Shown one piece after another: positions 1 through 8,523 of a stretch of DNA of 35,087 bases. Position 1 is the first letter of the stretch; each line of letters starts with the position of its first letter. Below the pieces are notes generated by a model. It made no database searches. It was given only the letters and a program-made list of their open reading frames with translations, and had not been told where the DNA came from. The stretch spans positions 1 to 35,087 of the forward strand of contig JAOZTK010000006.1 of NCBI GenBank assembly GCA_029942185.1, written 5' to 3'. The DNA is from Flavobacteriaceae bacterium. GTDB lineage: Bacteria; Bacteroidota; Bacteroidia; Flavobacteriales; Flavobacteriaceae. The position numbers and the translations under genes were made by a program.

Positions 1-49
1 ACATAGATTATTATTTTTAGAACACTTCATGCTCTAGGCATCTTTGGTA

Positions 50-93
50 GATGCCCTATAGATGCCTTATAGATGCCTTATACATACCTCATA
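50..93. repeat. 11-bp tandem repeat, four copies
   Basis: Four consecutive 11-base units follow each other without spacer: gatgccctata, gatgccttata, gatgccttata and the more diverged catacctcata. Just before them (38-43) is ggcatc, the complement of gatgcc, so the first unit can also fold as a small hairpin. No ORF covers it. The role is unknown; it may be plain slippage or a set of binding sites. Confidence 0.75.
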
Positions 94-181
94 TAAATAC
101 TTCACGTAAAATAGTGTGTAGAAATATTATTTAGACACAGTTTTAGTCACTTTGTAAGTTTAGTTAAAGGAATTAAAAATT

Positions 182-205
182 CTTGGGGCGAACTCAGGTT
201 AATAG
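182..205. repeat. Solo end of the MITE-like terminal inverted repeat
   Basis: The 17-mer cgaactcaggttaatag (189-205) is identical to the reverse complement of the left end of the 276-bp element at 13109-13384. Over 24 bases (182-205) the match to that terminal repeat is 21 of 24. No partner end is visible in the window, so this is either a decayed copy or one end of an element that continues outside. Confidence 0.6.
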
Positions 206-350
206 TCTTATTTTTTAGCTTAGACACAATAAAGAGATATTACCTCGTTTTAATGGATTTTATCAAATAAGTAAGCAAAGGATGGCAAATAAACTGTAAA
301 AATCAAAGGGATTTGTATGTTAGCTTTTTTAGAAATTCAACGTATAAATT

Positions 351-1088
351 TTAAAAAAACCAAAGTTTTATTGCCATTAAAAGAACTACAACAATCAAAA
401 ATATCCGTATAACCTTATCTCCCTTTTTTACAGACCAACGGCTGGCAAACCAAGCCCCGGTAGCGCCACCTAAAGCGAGATACAAGCCGTATTGCCAATT
501 CACTTTCCCATAATAAGCAAAAGTGATTAAAGCACTCAGCGTATAAATTAAAACAACAACAGTTTTTGTAGCGTTGCTTTTTAATAAACTAAATTTATGA
601 ATACTATTGAGTGCTAATAAAATAAGAAACCCTGTTCCTGCTTGAATAAATCCTCCGTAAATTCCAATAAAAAAGAATACAATATTACTTAACCAAAGAT
701 TTTTTTTATCGAGCTTTTCTGGAATTAAACCAACATCTTTAGGCCTTTTAATAATAAAAATAACGACAAAAAGCATTACAATTGCTAGTATTTTATTGAA
801 AAGATCTCCTTTAATATCAATCGCTAATTTTGCCCCAATTATGGCACCAAGCAATGCGGAAATACCAAAATAAATGCTAAATGGAAAGGTATTGTAACCT
901 TTACTTTTGTAGCCTGCACTTCCAAAAATATTTTGAATAAATATAGCTACTCTATTAGTGCCATTTGCAACATTTGGAGGGAGTCCTAAAAAAATCAATA
1001 AAGGTAGCGTTAAAAGTGATCCACCACCTGCTAATGTATTGATGATACCTGCAATAAAGCCAATAAGTATAAGATAAAATACTTCCAA
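351..1088 (-). CDS. TSUP-family membrane permease (TauE/SafE type)
   Basis: The 245-residue product is almost entirely hydrophobic, with about eight predicted membrane segments arranged as two halves. The first helix carries IAGIINTLAGGGSLLTLPLL, typical of the TauE/SafE (TSUP) family, and the second half has the matching GIYGGFIQAGTGFL motif. Members move sulfite, sulfoacetate or other small organosulfur anions across the inner membrane, but the substrate cannot be read from sequence. The length is normal for the family. The gene stands alone, with divergent spacing of about 145 bp to the next gene. The family call is firm, the substrate unknown. Confidence 0.88.
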   Translation of the reverse strand: MEVFYLILIGFIAGIINTLAGGGSLLTLPLLIFLGLPPNVANGTNRVAIFIQNIFGSAGYKSKGYNTFPFSIYFGISALLGAIIGAKLAIDIKGDLFNKILAIVMLFVVIFIIKRPKDVGLIPEKLDKKNLWLSNIVFFFIGIYGGFIQAGTGFLILLALNSIHKFSLLKSNATKTVVVLIYTLSALITFAYYGKVNWQYGLYLALGGATGAWFASRWSVKKGDKVIRIFLIVVVLLMAIKLWFF

Positions 1089-1232
1089 TTTAAAATATTT
1101 AGTTTACAAAGTTATACATTTAATACAGGAAACTCATTTTAATACTCCGATGGTTCTACCTCACAGTAGTTTATTGAGAAAAATAACTTAATTTAGCAAA
1201 CCACTTAAGACTCTTAAAACTAAAGTAATTTT

Positions 1233-2963
1233 ATGCGATTTGGATCTTATATACTAGCAATTGTCGCTTTATTTATACCTGTATTTTCATCGGCGCAGTC
1301 AGCTCCGATTTCTATAGATGGTGTTTATACGGATTGGCCCCCAAATTTGGCAACTTTTACGGATGTTCCCGAATCAATAACGGGTATTGATCTGCTAGAG
1401 ATGCAGGTTAGTAATGATGATGAATTCCTGTTTATTAGAATCATAATAGATACGGAGATTAATTTAACATCCGATTTAGTTTCACAACATTTAATGTTGT
1501 TTATAGATACCGATGACAATCCGAGTACCGGCTATAATGCGCAGACTGGGTATGGCTCTGAGCTAGGTGTCGTGTTTAGGGAACGTCTTGCCCATTATAA
1601 CGTGTCACCCTACTCACAGGTAAGTTTTTCAGACATACAAATGCGACCGGCTCCAACTGTCACATCTAACCAATTTGAAATAGCAATAGGTCGTGATCTG
1701 TTACCCGATGGAATCAATCCACTCTTCCCATCATCGACAATCAGAATTTTGTTTAAGGATTTGGATAGTGGAGATAGTATGCCTAACACCGGAGAAATTT
1801 TTTATTATACATTTGATGAAACACCGGTTACGCCTCTTGTCCCGACAGATTTGGAGAAACAAAATGAAAATTTTATCAGAATTGTAGCATACAACACTTT
1901 GTATAATGGCTTGATAGACCCCTCTAGAGTCGCCAATTTTGAAACTATTATTAAGCTGTTAAATCCTGATATTATCGGATTTTCAGAATGTAATGATACA
2001 AATCCGGATGATATAAAAATATTATTGGATAACTGGATTCCCCTAGGAAATTCTGACGGATGGTATGTTGTCAACGATTATGGAGGAGACTTAATTACAC
2101 TTTCCCGTTGGCCCATTCTACAACATTGGCAGTCTTTATATCGACAACTACCGGTATTTATTGATTTACCTGAAAATTATAACACCGATTTATTATTTAC
2201 GAATGCACATCTTAGATGTTGTAGCGCAAATTATGAAAGACAAGAACAAGTTGATCATTATGTAGCGTTTATGTTGGATGCGCAATCGCAAGGAGGTGAA
2301 ATTGATTTGCCCCAAGATACGCCATTTGTCTATGCCGGAGATTTGAATTTGGTGGGATTTGTCCAACAATTGACCACATTGCTAACGGGAGCTATTCAAA
2401 ATACGGCAACATACGGTCAAGGTGCTCAATACGATTGGGATAATACAGATTTGATAGATCAAATATGTCGCCAAACAGATAAAAGAATGGCCTATACATG
2501 GCGACATGATTCGAGTTCTTATCCACCGGGAAGGTTGGATTTTATGATCTATTCCGATGCTGTTATGGAAACTGAAAAAGCCTTTACGCTTCAAACTGAA
2601 GTGATGCCTGCAGATCGATTGCAAACCTATGGTCTTGGACAATACGAGACGAGTAATGCTTCCGATCATTTTCCTGTAGTTACTGATTTTTCAATTAATG
2701 TTGCAGCTAGTATTTCAGAAGTAATGGACGCACATACCTCAGTATATCCCAACCCAGCAAAGGAAAATATTAAGGTGCTTTTTGATAAAATGGGTTCTTT
2801 CGACATTTATCTTTATGATTCCTGTGGCGTTATTGTCTTTGCAAAAGAGAAAGTAACTAAAGAATTCGATATAGATTTAAGGTCTCTTTCTCCGGGTATG
2901 TATTTTTTATCTACTGTAGATTTTAACGGAAATGCAACATGGCATAAAGTTATAAAAGAGTAG
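1233..2963 (+). CDS. Secreted endonuclease/exonuclease/phosphatase-family protein with T9SS sorting tail
   Basis: Residues 1-22 form a signal peptide ending SSAQS. Residues about 25-200 look like a beta-sandwich of the kind that begins IDGVYTDWP in many exported Bacteroidota proteins. Residues about 213-490 are an endonuclease/exonuclease/phosphatase (EEP, DNase I-like) domain: IRIVAYNTLYNG, NPDIIGFSECND (metal-binding Glu), TNAHLR, AGDLNLVG and the C-terminal SDHFPVVTDF, where the His is the usual catalytic residue. The last ~75 residues, from VYPNPAKENIKV to WHKVIKE, are a type A T9SS C-terminal sorting domain. The product should therefore be exported through the outer membrane by the T9SS, part of which is encoded near the other end of the window. 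DNase, phosphodiesterase or lipid phosphatase activity cannot be told apart here. Confidence 0.88.
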   Translation: MRFGSYILAIVALFIPVFSSAQSAPISIDGVYTDWPPNLATFTDVPESITGIDLLEMQVSNDDEFLFIRIIIDTEINLTSDLVSQHLMLFIDTDDNPSTGYNAQTGYGSELGVVFRERLAHYNVSPYSQVSFSDIQMRPAPTVTSNQFEIAIGRDLLPDGINPLFPSSTIRILFKDLDSGDSMPNTGEIFYYTFDETPVTPLVPTDLEKQNENFIRIVAYNTLYNGLIDPSRVANFETIIKLLNPDIIGFSECNDTNPDDIKILLDNWIPLGNSDGWYVVNDYGGDLITLSRWPILQHWQSLYRQLPVFIDLPENYNTDLLFTNAHLRCCSANYERQEQVDHYVAFMLDAQSQGGEIDLPQDTPFVYAGDLNLVGFVQQLTTLLTGAIQNTATYGQGAQYDWDNTDLIDQICRQTDKRMAYTWRHDSSSYPPGRLDFMIYSDAVMETEKAFTLQTEVMPADRLQTYGLGQYETSNASDHFPVVTDFSINVAASISEVMDAHTSVYPNPAKENIKVLFDKMGSFDIYLYDSCGVIVFAKEKVTKEFDIDLRSLSPGMYFLSTVDFNGNATWHKVIKE

Positions 2964-2993
2964 TATAATTTAATTCAATTCTAAAAATTCTGC

Positions 2994-3001
2994 TATCTTT
3001 A
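2994..3001 (+). promoter_or_regulatory. Possible -7 box for the HhH protein gene
   Basis: tatcttta differs from the Bacteroidota -7 consensus TAnnTTTG only in the last base and lies about 40 bp upstream of the ATG at 3043, in the short gap after the preceding gene. No convincing -33 TTG was found at the expected distance. Confidence 0.3.
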
Positions 3002-3042
3002 CGGAATCTAAGTGCTATAGATAAATAATTGCTATTTAATAA

Positions 3043-3939
3043 ATGAATTTTTTTAATACTATAGAACGCAAAGGAGTTGTGTTTTTATTAACATTGATAG
3101 TAGTCCTACAATTGTTATATTTTTTTGTTGATTTTTCACCAAAGCAAGAAATTAGTCTTGAATCGGTTGACTATCTCAGTTTTCAAAAAGAAATTGATTC
3201 TTTGAAACAAATTGAAATTGAAAAGAGAAAGCCAAAGATATATCCATTCAATCCAAGTTTTATAACCGATTATAAGGGGCATAAGTTGGGGATGAATACG
3301 GAGGAAATTGATAAGTTATTGGCACATCGAAAAGCTGGAAAATACATTAATTCAACAAAAGAATTTCAACAAATCACAGGAGTAAATGATAGTCTATTGG
3401 CTGTAATAAGTCCTTACTTTAAATTTCCGGATTGGGTTACAAGAAAACACCAAAAGCCTAATTATAATAAAAGGTCAAGCTATGTTAATTCAAGCAGGGA
3501 TAAAGCTTATGCCAATAAAAAATCCATATTTACCGGACCAAAAACAGACCTGAATATTGCTACAGCAGCGCAGTTACAAGAGGTAAGGGGAATTGGTGTT
3601 AGGCTGGCAGATCGTATTATTAAGTACAGAGGTGTGTTACAAGGTTATTCTTACGATGATCAACTCTATGAGGTTTGGTACTTAGACAAGGAAGTTGCTG
3701 ATAGGGTAATGCAACGCTTTACGGTGATTAAAAAGCCAAAAATTCAACAAATTAATGTAAATACCGCACGTTTTAAGCAAGTACTGCATCTGCCCTATAT
3801 CGATTATGAATTGACGAAGAAAATATTTGCTTACAGAGATGAAATGGCTGAAATTCAATCTTTGGATGAACTAAAAAAAATTGACAGCTTTCCAGTCGAT
3901 AAATTTGATAGAATTAGCTTATATTTGAAAGCTGAATAG
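3043..3939 (+). CDS. Membrane-anchored helix-hairpin-helix (ComEA-like) protein
   Basis: A single N-terminal membrane segment (about residues 13-31, VVFLLTLIVVLQLLYFFVDF) is followed by three helix-hairpin-helix units. The clearest is TDLNIATAAQLQEVRGIGVRLADRIIKYR near residues 168-196; a second lies around residues 83-130 (MNTEEIDKLLAHRKAG) and a third in the C-terminal part (INVNTARFKQVLHLPYIDYEL). HhH repeats of this type bind DNA backbone non-specifically, and ComEA uses them in DNA uptake. Proteins with this layout are common in Flavobacteriaceae, where the function is not established. At 298 residues it is much longer than ComEA itself. The next gene, an acyl-CoA dehydrogenase, starts 85 bp downstream, so cotranscription is possible but not evident. 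Confidence 0.8.
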   Translation: MNFFNTIERKGVVFLLTLIVVLQLLYFFVDFSPKQEISLESVDYLSFQKEIDSLKQIEIEKRKPKIYPFNPSFITDYKGHKLGMNTEEIDKLLAHRKAGKYINSTKEFQQITGVNDSLLAVISPYFKFPDWVTRKHQKPNYNKRSSYVNSSRDKAYANKKSIFTGPKTDLNIATAAQLQEVRGIGVRLADRIIKYRGVLQGYSYDDQLYEVWYLDKEVADRVMQRFTVIKKPKIQQINVNTARFKQVLHLPYIDYELTKKIFAYRDEMAEIQSLDELKKIDSFPVDKFDRISLYLKAE

Positions 3940-4024
3940 TACAGTGTGTAAGCGCATAGTTGGCAGTTAGTTTATACAGCACCAATCTGGAAGTCTATCC
4001 ACTGTTTACAGAATATTAAAAACA

Positions 4025-5167
4025 ATGAATTACGAGATTACCGAAACGCAGGAAATGATATCTGCAGCCATACGAGATTTTGCCGAAATACATATTAGAC
4101 CCTTTATGATGGATTGGGATGAAACTCAACATTTTCCCATAGCTCTATTTAAAAAATTAGGAGAAATGGGTCTTATGGGAATTTTAATACCCGAAAAATA
4201 CGGAGGATCAGGTCTAAATTACCACGATTACATACGAATAATTGAAGAGATTTCTAAAATAGATTCATCGATAGGCTTGTCTGTAGCCGCGCATAATTCA
4301 TTGTGTTGTAATCATATTCTAGAATTTGCAAACGAAACACAAAAACAAAAATATTTGCCAAAACTGGCTTCCGGTGAGTGGATAGGTTCATGGGGTTTAA
4401 CAGAGCATAATACGGGTTCAGATGCCGGTAATATGTCGACAACAGCTAAAAAAGACGGTGATTATTATGTGTTAAATGGAGCGAAAAACTTTATAACTCA
4501 CGCCATATCCGGACATGTTGCTGTTGTTTTAGCACGAACCGGTAAAAAAGGTGATAGAAGGAATGCCACGGCATTTATTATTGAAAAAGGAACAGAAGGT
4601 TTTACTTCCGGTAAAAAGGAAAATAAACTAGGGATGCGAGCTTCTGAAACCGCAGAATTAGTTTTTAATAACTGTCGCGTACACAAAGATCAAGTAATAG
4701 GTGAGATTGGTGAAGGTTTTGTGCAAGCCCTAAAAATTTTAGACGGTGGCCGTATTTCAATAGGTTCATTAGCCTTGGGAATTGCTAAAGGTTCGCTGGA
4801 AGCTTCTATTAAATATGCAAAAGAACGAGAGCAATTTGGAAAACCTATAGTGAAATTTCAAGCGATATCCTTTAAATTGGCGGATATGGCTACAGAAATT
4901 GAAGCTTCAGAATTACTGTTGCACAAAGCGGCTTCTCTTAAAAATCAGGGTAAACGTATGACGAAAATTGGAGCAATGGCAAAAATGTACGCTTCTGAAA
5001 TGGGTGTAAGAGCAGCTACCGAAGCCATACAAATACATGGAGGTTACGGTTATACAAAAGATTTTCCGGTTGAAAAATTTTATCGTGATGCGAAATTGAA
5101 TACGATTGGTGAAGGAACCACAGAAATTCAAAAATTGGTAATTGCACGAGAAATTCTTAAAGATTAA
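4025..5167 (+). CDS. Acyl-CoA dehydrogenase (short-/medium-chain type)
   Basis: The 380-residue FAD enzyme has the full acyl-CoA dehydrogenase length. It carries the N-terminal helical domain, the flavin-binding segment WGLTEHNTGSDAG, the basic loop EREQFGKPIVKFQ, and the C-terminal IHGGYGYTKDFPVEKFYRDAK signature. The catalytic glutamate of the family is present in IGEGTTEIQ near the C-terminus. It performs alpha,beta-desaturation of an acyl-CoA in the cytoplasm, passing electrons to ETF. The chain length or branched-chain preference is not readable. The next acyl-CoA dehydrogenase begins 17 bp downstream, so the two are almost certainly cotranscribed. The pair is related but clearly diverged, suggesting different substrates rather than a recent duplication. 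Confidence 0.93.
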   Translation: MNYEITETQEMISAAIRDFAEIHIRPFMMDWDETQHFPIALFKKLGEMGLMGILIPEKYGGSGLNYHDYIRIIEEISKIDSSIGLSVAAHNSLCCNHILEFANETQKQKYLPKLASGEWIGSWGLTEHNTGSDAGNMSTTAKKDGDYYVLNGAKNFITHAISGHVAVVLARTGKKGDRRNATAFIIEKGTEGFTSGKKENKLGMRASETAELVFNNCRVHKDQVIGEIGEGFVQALKILDGGRISIGSLALGIAKGSLEASIKYAKEREQFGKPIVKFQAISFKLADMATEIEASELLLHKAASLKNQGKRMTKIGAMAKMYASEMGVRAATEAIQIHGGYGYTKDFPVEKFYRDAKLNTIGEGTTEIQKLVIAREILKD

Positions 5168-5184
5168 CATAAAACAAACACAAG

Positions 5185-6327
5185 ATGGATTTTAGTTTAA
5201 CAGAAGAACATATAATGATACGTGATGCAGCTCGTGATTTTGCTCAAACAGAGTTGCTACCCGGAGTTATTGAACGTGATGAAAATGAGGAGTTTCCCGC
5301 TGAACAGATAAAAAAAATGGGTGAATTAGGGTTTTTGAGCATGATGGTAGATCCGAAATATGGAGGAGGAGGAATGGATGCAATATCATATGTTTTGGCT
5401 ATGACAGAAATTTCAAAAGTAGATGCTTCTGCAGCTGTTGTAATGTCTGTCAACAATTCGCTTGTATGTTGGGGTTTGGAAACTTATGGAACCGAAGAAC
5501 AAAAACAAAAATATTTAACAAGATTGGCTAAGGGAGAAATGATAGGATCTTTTGCCTTAAGTGAGCCCGAAGCGGGCAGTGATGCTACAAAACAGCGAAC
5601 TAGAGCTGAGGATAAAGGAGATTATTACCTTATAAATGGAACGAAAAATTGGATTACAAATGGGAGAACAGCTGCTATTCACCTGGTTATTGCACATACG
5701 CATCCTGAAAAAGGACATCATGGTATTAATGCTTTTATTGTAGAAAAAGACACAGAAGGTTTTGTAGTGGGAACCAAAGAGCGTAAATTAGGAATTCGTG
5801 GATCCGATACACATTCTTTGCTTTTTACGGATGTAAAAGTGCCTAAAGAGAATAGAATTGGAGAAGATGGATTTGGATTTAAATTTGCGATGAAAACCTT
5901 GGCAGGAGGTAGGATTGGAATTGCTGCACAAGCCTTGGGCATTGCCTCCGGTGCTTATGAAAGAGCTTTACAATATTCCAAAGAACGCAAAGCTTTTGGA
6001 AAAGAGATTAGTAAACACCAAGCCATAGCCTTTAAGTTAGCTGATATGAAAACAAAAATTGAAGCAGCCGGACACTTAATTATGAAAGCAGCTTGGGATA
6101 AAGATCAACACAATAACTATGATTTATCAAGTGCTCTGGCAAAATATTATGCTGCTGAGATGGCTATGTGGGTTACAACTGAGGCTGTACAAATACACGG
6201 TGGCTACGGATATGTAAAAGAGTACCATGTGGAACGTATGATGCGTGATGCAAAAATTACACAAATCTATGAAGGAACTTCTGAAATTCAACAAATTGTA
6301 ATTTCCAGATCAATTTTAAGAGATTAA
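5185..6327 (+). CDS. Acyl-CoA dehydrogenase (second of a tandem pair)
   Basis: Also 380 residues, with all hallmark segments: FALSEPEAGSDA for flavin binding, ERKAFGKEISKHQAIAFKLADM, IHGGYGYVKEYHVERMMRDAKI, and the catalytic glutamate in IYEGTSEIQ. The sequence resembles short-chain or butyryl-CoA dehydrogenases of Bacteroidota. It sits 17 bp behind the first acyl-CoA dehydrogenase and is followed by a strong hairpin terminator, so it closes this transcription unit. Compared with the large FadE-type enzyme at 18470-20275, it lacks the C-terminal extension of about 180 residues. Family assignment is secure; substrate assignment is not possible from sequence alone. Confidence 0.93.
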   Translation: MDFSLTEEHIMIRDAARDFAQTELLPGVIERDENEEFPAEQIKKMGELGFLSMMVDPKYGGGGMDAISYVLAMTEISKVDASAAVVMSVNNSLVCWGLETYGTEEQKQKYLTRLAKGEMIGSFALSEPEAGSDATKQRTRAEDKGDYYLINGTKNWITNGRTAAIHLVIAHTHPEKGHHGINAFIVEKDTEGFVVGTKERKLGIRGSDTHSLLFTDVKVPKENRIGEDGFGFKFAMKTLAGGRIGIAAQALGIASGAYERALQYSKERKAFGKEISKHQAIAFKLADMKTKIEAAGHLIMKAAWDKDQHNNYDLSSALAKYYAAEMAMWVTTEAVQIHGGYGYVKEYHVERMMRDAKITQIYEGTSEIQQIVISRSILRD

Positions 6328-6343
6328 ACCAATTTCAAAAAAT

Positions 6344-6384
6344 AAAAAAGGCTGAAAATCTTTAAGATTTTCAGCCTTTTTTTT
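6344..6384. terminator. Bidirectional rho-independent terminator
   Basis: The hairpin aaaaaaggctgaaaatc / gattttcagcctttttt with a 5-base loop is flanked by A-rich sequence on the left and a T run on the right. It lies between the convergent acyl-CoA dehydrogenase (+) and LRR protein (-) genes and can serve both. Confidence 0.9.
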
Positions 6385-6398
6385 GTCTTATTTGTAAT

Positions 6399-8450
6399 CT
6401 ATTCCGAATCACATTTATCGCTGTATTGTGCGAGTGAATTCTTATTCCAATTTTTATAAACCCCAACTCCTAATTTGGCAATATCCGGTTTATCAACAAG
6501 AATGCATTGTAAAAAATTATTCTTTTCAGCATCAAAAGTATGAATTGCTTTATTGTTCCCATTACCCATGTTTATCGTCACTAAAAAGTTGTTGTAACAT
6601 TTTACATTTTCTAAATTTTTATTCAAACTTAAATCTAGATTTTTTAGCTTGTTATCCGGACAGTACAACTGCTTTAGATGTTTTAGTTTATCGACTTTTA
6701 AATCAGTTAATTCATTACTGGCACAATAGAGGTCTTGTATCGCAAATTCTTTTGTAAATTTCAACGTCTTAAAGTGGTTGTTGTTGCAATTAAAGTAGGA
6801 TAATGAAGTGTTGTTGAGAAGATTCAATTCGCTAAACATATTGTAAGCTATTGATAATTTATTCAAATCAGTAAGATTGTCCAAAGCTAAGTTGCTTAAC
6901 TGATTATGTTCACAATCTAAAACAGTTAGCATCATCACACTATCTGTGTCTAAAGATTGCAGTTGATTATTTGCACAGTTTAGATCCTGTAACATCGGAT
7001 TGTTTAATGTAAGACTCTTTAATTGATTTGAACTACAATCTAAGGAAGTTAATTTTTTATTATGACTTATGTCAAGACTTGTTAATGCATTTTTTAAACA
7101 TTTTAATTCCAATAAATTGCCATGTAGTGTAAGCTGCAATTCTTTTATAAAATTTCTATTGCAATTAAGTAGTTTAATCTTTTCTGTTTTTGATAAATCT
7201 AAGTTGTTAAGCTTATTATCAGCAGATCGTAAGATTTCTAAATTTGGATTATGATTGAGGTCTAATTCTGGTAATTTGTTATTTGAAATATTTAACTCTT
7301 GTAGCTTAACATTAGTAGATAAGTCAATATTTGTCAACTGATTCTTATTGCAACTGAGTTTTTCAAGTTCAGTAAGTTCCTTCAAGTTTAATGAAATAAG
7401 ATTGTTATTCTGGCAGCGTATTTCTTTTAATCGAATATTAGCACTTAAATCTAAATCTGTTAATTGATTTGAATAACAGTATAAAACCTTGAGAGTTTTA
7501 AAACCTTCTATTCCTTTTAAATCTGTAATCCCCTTTTTGGACACATCCAAAAACTTGATATTTTCAATGGAAGAAGTTAATATTTCTTGATCCGGCTCTC
7601 CGGAATCATAGCCTAACTGTATCAATAATTTCTCGAAAATTTCATCGGGGATATACGTGCTACAATTAGATGAATAGCTTGCAAATGAACTCTTAAACCA
7701 ACCGCTTGCAATATCGCTTTTGGAATCGTCAATTTCAATACAGTTCAATCTTGAATTATGCGTAGCATTTACAACACTTAGGTTTTTATTATTGCCATTC
7801 TTAATACTTAAATCGAATAGTTGATTATCGTTACAGATTAATTTTGTCAATGCTTTATTCTTGCTCAAGTCTAATCTCTCTAGTTTATTACTACTACACA
7901 AAAGTTTTTCTAAATTACTTGCATTTGAAAAATCTAACTCAGCCAAATTATTATTGTTGCAGTTTAGGTAGACCAGCGATTTATTATTTACTTTCAGGCA
8001 TTCTAGTTGGTTATCTGCACAACAAACTTTTACAACAGATAGCGCGCTTGTCAAATTTAATTTTGATAATCTGTTAATACTACATCCAATAACAAGCAAT
8101 TGTTCATTCTTACTTAAATCAAGGTCGGTAATTTCATTTTGATTGCAAATAAACTCCTCTAAGTGGATTAAACTACTGATATTGACACGGGTTAATTTGT
8201 TTTTGGAACAATTGAAGTAAGTTAAAGATGTAAAATCTTCAATCCCTGTCAAATCATAAATGCCTTTGCCTGATACATTAAGGCGGGTAACCTTTAGAAC
8301 ATCTGAAGTTTTTAAAAACCCGTTGACAACTTTGTCTGTATCTATCCCTAAATCAATCAGTGCTCTTTCAAATCGAAAATCGGGAACAGCTGTTGTTTGT
8401 GCAAAAACACTTACGCTAATAAATATGAGTATTGTAATTAAAGTTTTCAT
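6399..8450 (-). CDS. Exported leucine-rich-repeat protein with a two-unit internal duplication
   Basis: The 683-residue protein starts with a signal peptide (MKTLITILIFISVSVFAQT). It consists of two tandem units of the same plan. Each unit begins with an entry block (VPDFRFERALIDLGID and IPDEIFEKLLIQLGYD), then a GI-DL-GIE segment, then LRRs of about 20-22 residues of the form LxxLxCxxNxLxxLDLS, and ends with a cap (LNCIEIDD...GWFK and LQCILVDK...NW). I count about seven LRRs in unit one (to residue ~268) and about fifteen in unit two. Many related Bacteroidota LRR proteins end in a T9SS sorting domain; this one stops after the second cap at CDSE with none. It is probably periplasmic or cell-surface and may bind protein or glycan, but the ligand is unknown. 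Confidence 0.85.
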   Translation of the reverse strand: MKTLITILIFISVSVFAQTTAVPDFRFERALIDLGIDTDKVVNGFLKTSDVLKVTRLNVSGKGIYDLTGIEDFTSLTYFNCSKNKLTRVNISSLIHLEEFICNQNEITDLDLSKNEQLLVIGCSINRLSKLNLTSALSVVKVCCADNQLECLKVNNKSLVYLNCNNNNLAELDFSNASNLEKLLCSSNKLERLDLSKNKALTKLICNDNQLFDLSIKNGNNKNLSVVNATHNSRLNCIEIDDSKSDIASGWFKSSFASYSSNCSTYIPDEIFEKLLIQLGYDSGEPDQEILTSSIENIKFLDVSKKGITDLKGIEGFKTLKVLYCYSNQLTDLDLSANIRLKEIRCQNNNLISLNLKELTELEKLSCNKNQLTNIDLSTNVKLQELNISNNKLPELDLNHNPNLEILRSADNKLNNLDLSKTEKIKLLNCNRNFIKELQLTLHGNLLELKCLKNALTSLDISHNKKLTSLDCSSNQLKSLTLNNPMLQDLNCANNQLQSLDTDSVMMLTVLDCEHNQLSNLALDNLTDLNKLSIAYNMFSELNLLNNTSLSYFNCNNNHFKTLKFTKEFAIQDLYCASNELTDLKVDKLKHLKQLYCPDNKLKNLDLSLNKNLENVKCYNNFLVTINMGNGNNKAIHTFDAEKNNFLQCILVDKPDIAKLGVGVYKNWNKNSLAQYSDKCDSE

Positions 8451-8523
8451 AGATTTTGTTTAAATAATTACCAATTAAGAAACAAATTATCATTTCCAGA
8501 ATCCTTTTTAATCGAAATCAAAT

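Larger units (their letters stand above)
1..350. other. Non-coding stretch at the window edge
   Basis: No convincing coding frame is visible on either strand in these 350 bases, which lie downstream of the TSUP permease gene and are cut by the window edge. The stretch contains the 11-bp tandem repeat at 50-93, a short direct repeat ttagacaca at 131-139 and 220-228, and a solo copy of the MITE-like terminal repeat at 182-205. I saw no clear rho-independent terminator for the permease gene. Confidence 0.6.

Noticed and set aside
50-93. Possible CRISPR-like array
   Set aside because: The units are contiguous with no spacers and are only 11 bp long, so this is a simple tandem repeat.
3952-3960. 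gcgcatagt upstream of the acyl-CoA dehydrogenase pair, identical to part of the MarR palindrome half-site
   Set aside because: It is only a single 9-base half-site without its partner, and such a match is expected by chance roughly once in a few windows of this size. It cannot support MarR control of the pair.
6428-6757. 109-residue plus-strand ORF in the ORF track
   Set aside because: It is antisense to the LRR repeats, whose periodic pattern produces open complementary frames; it has no start context or recognised motif.
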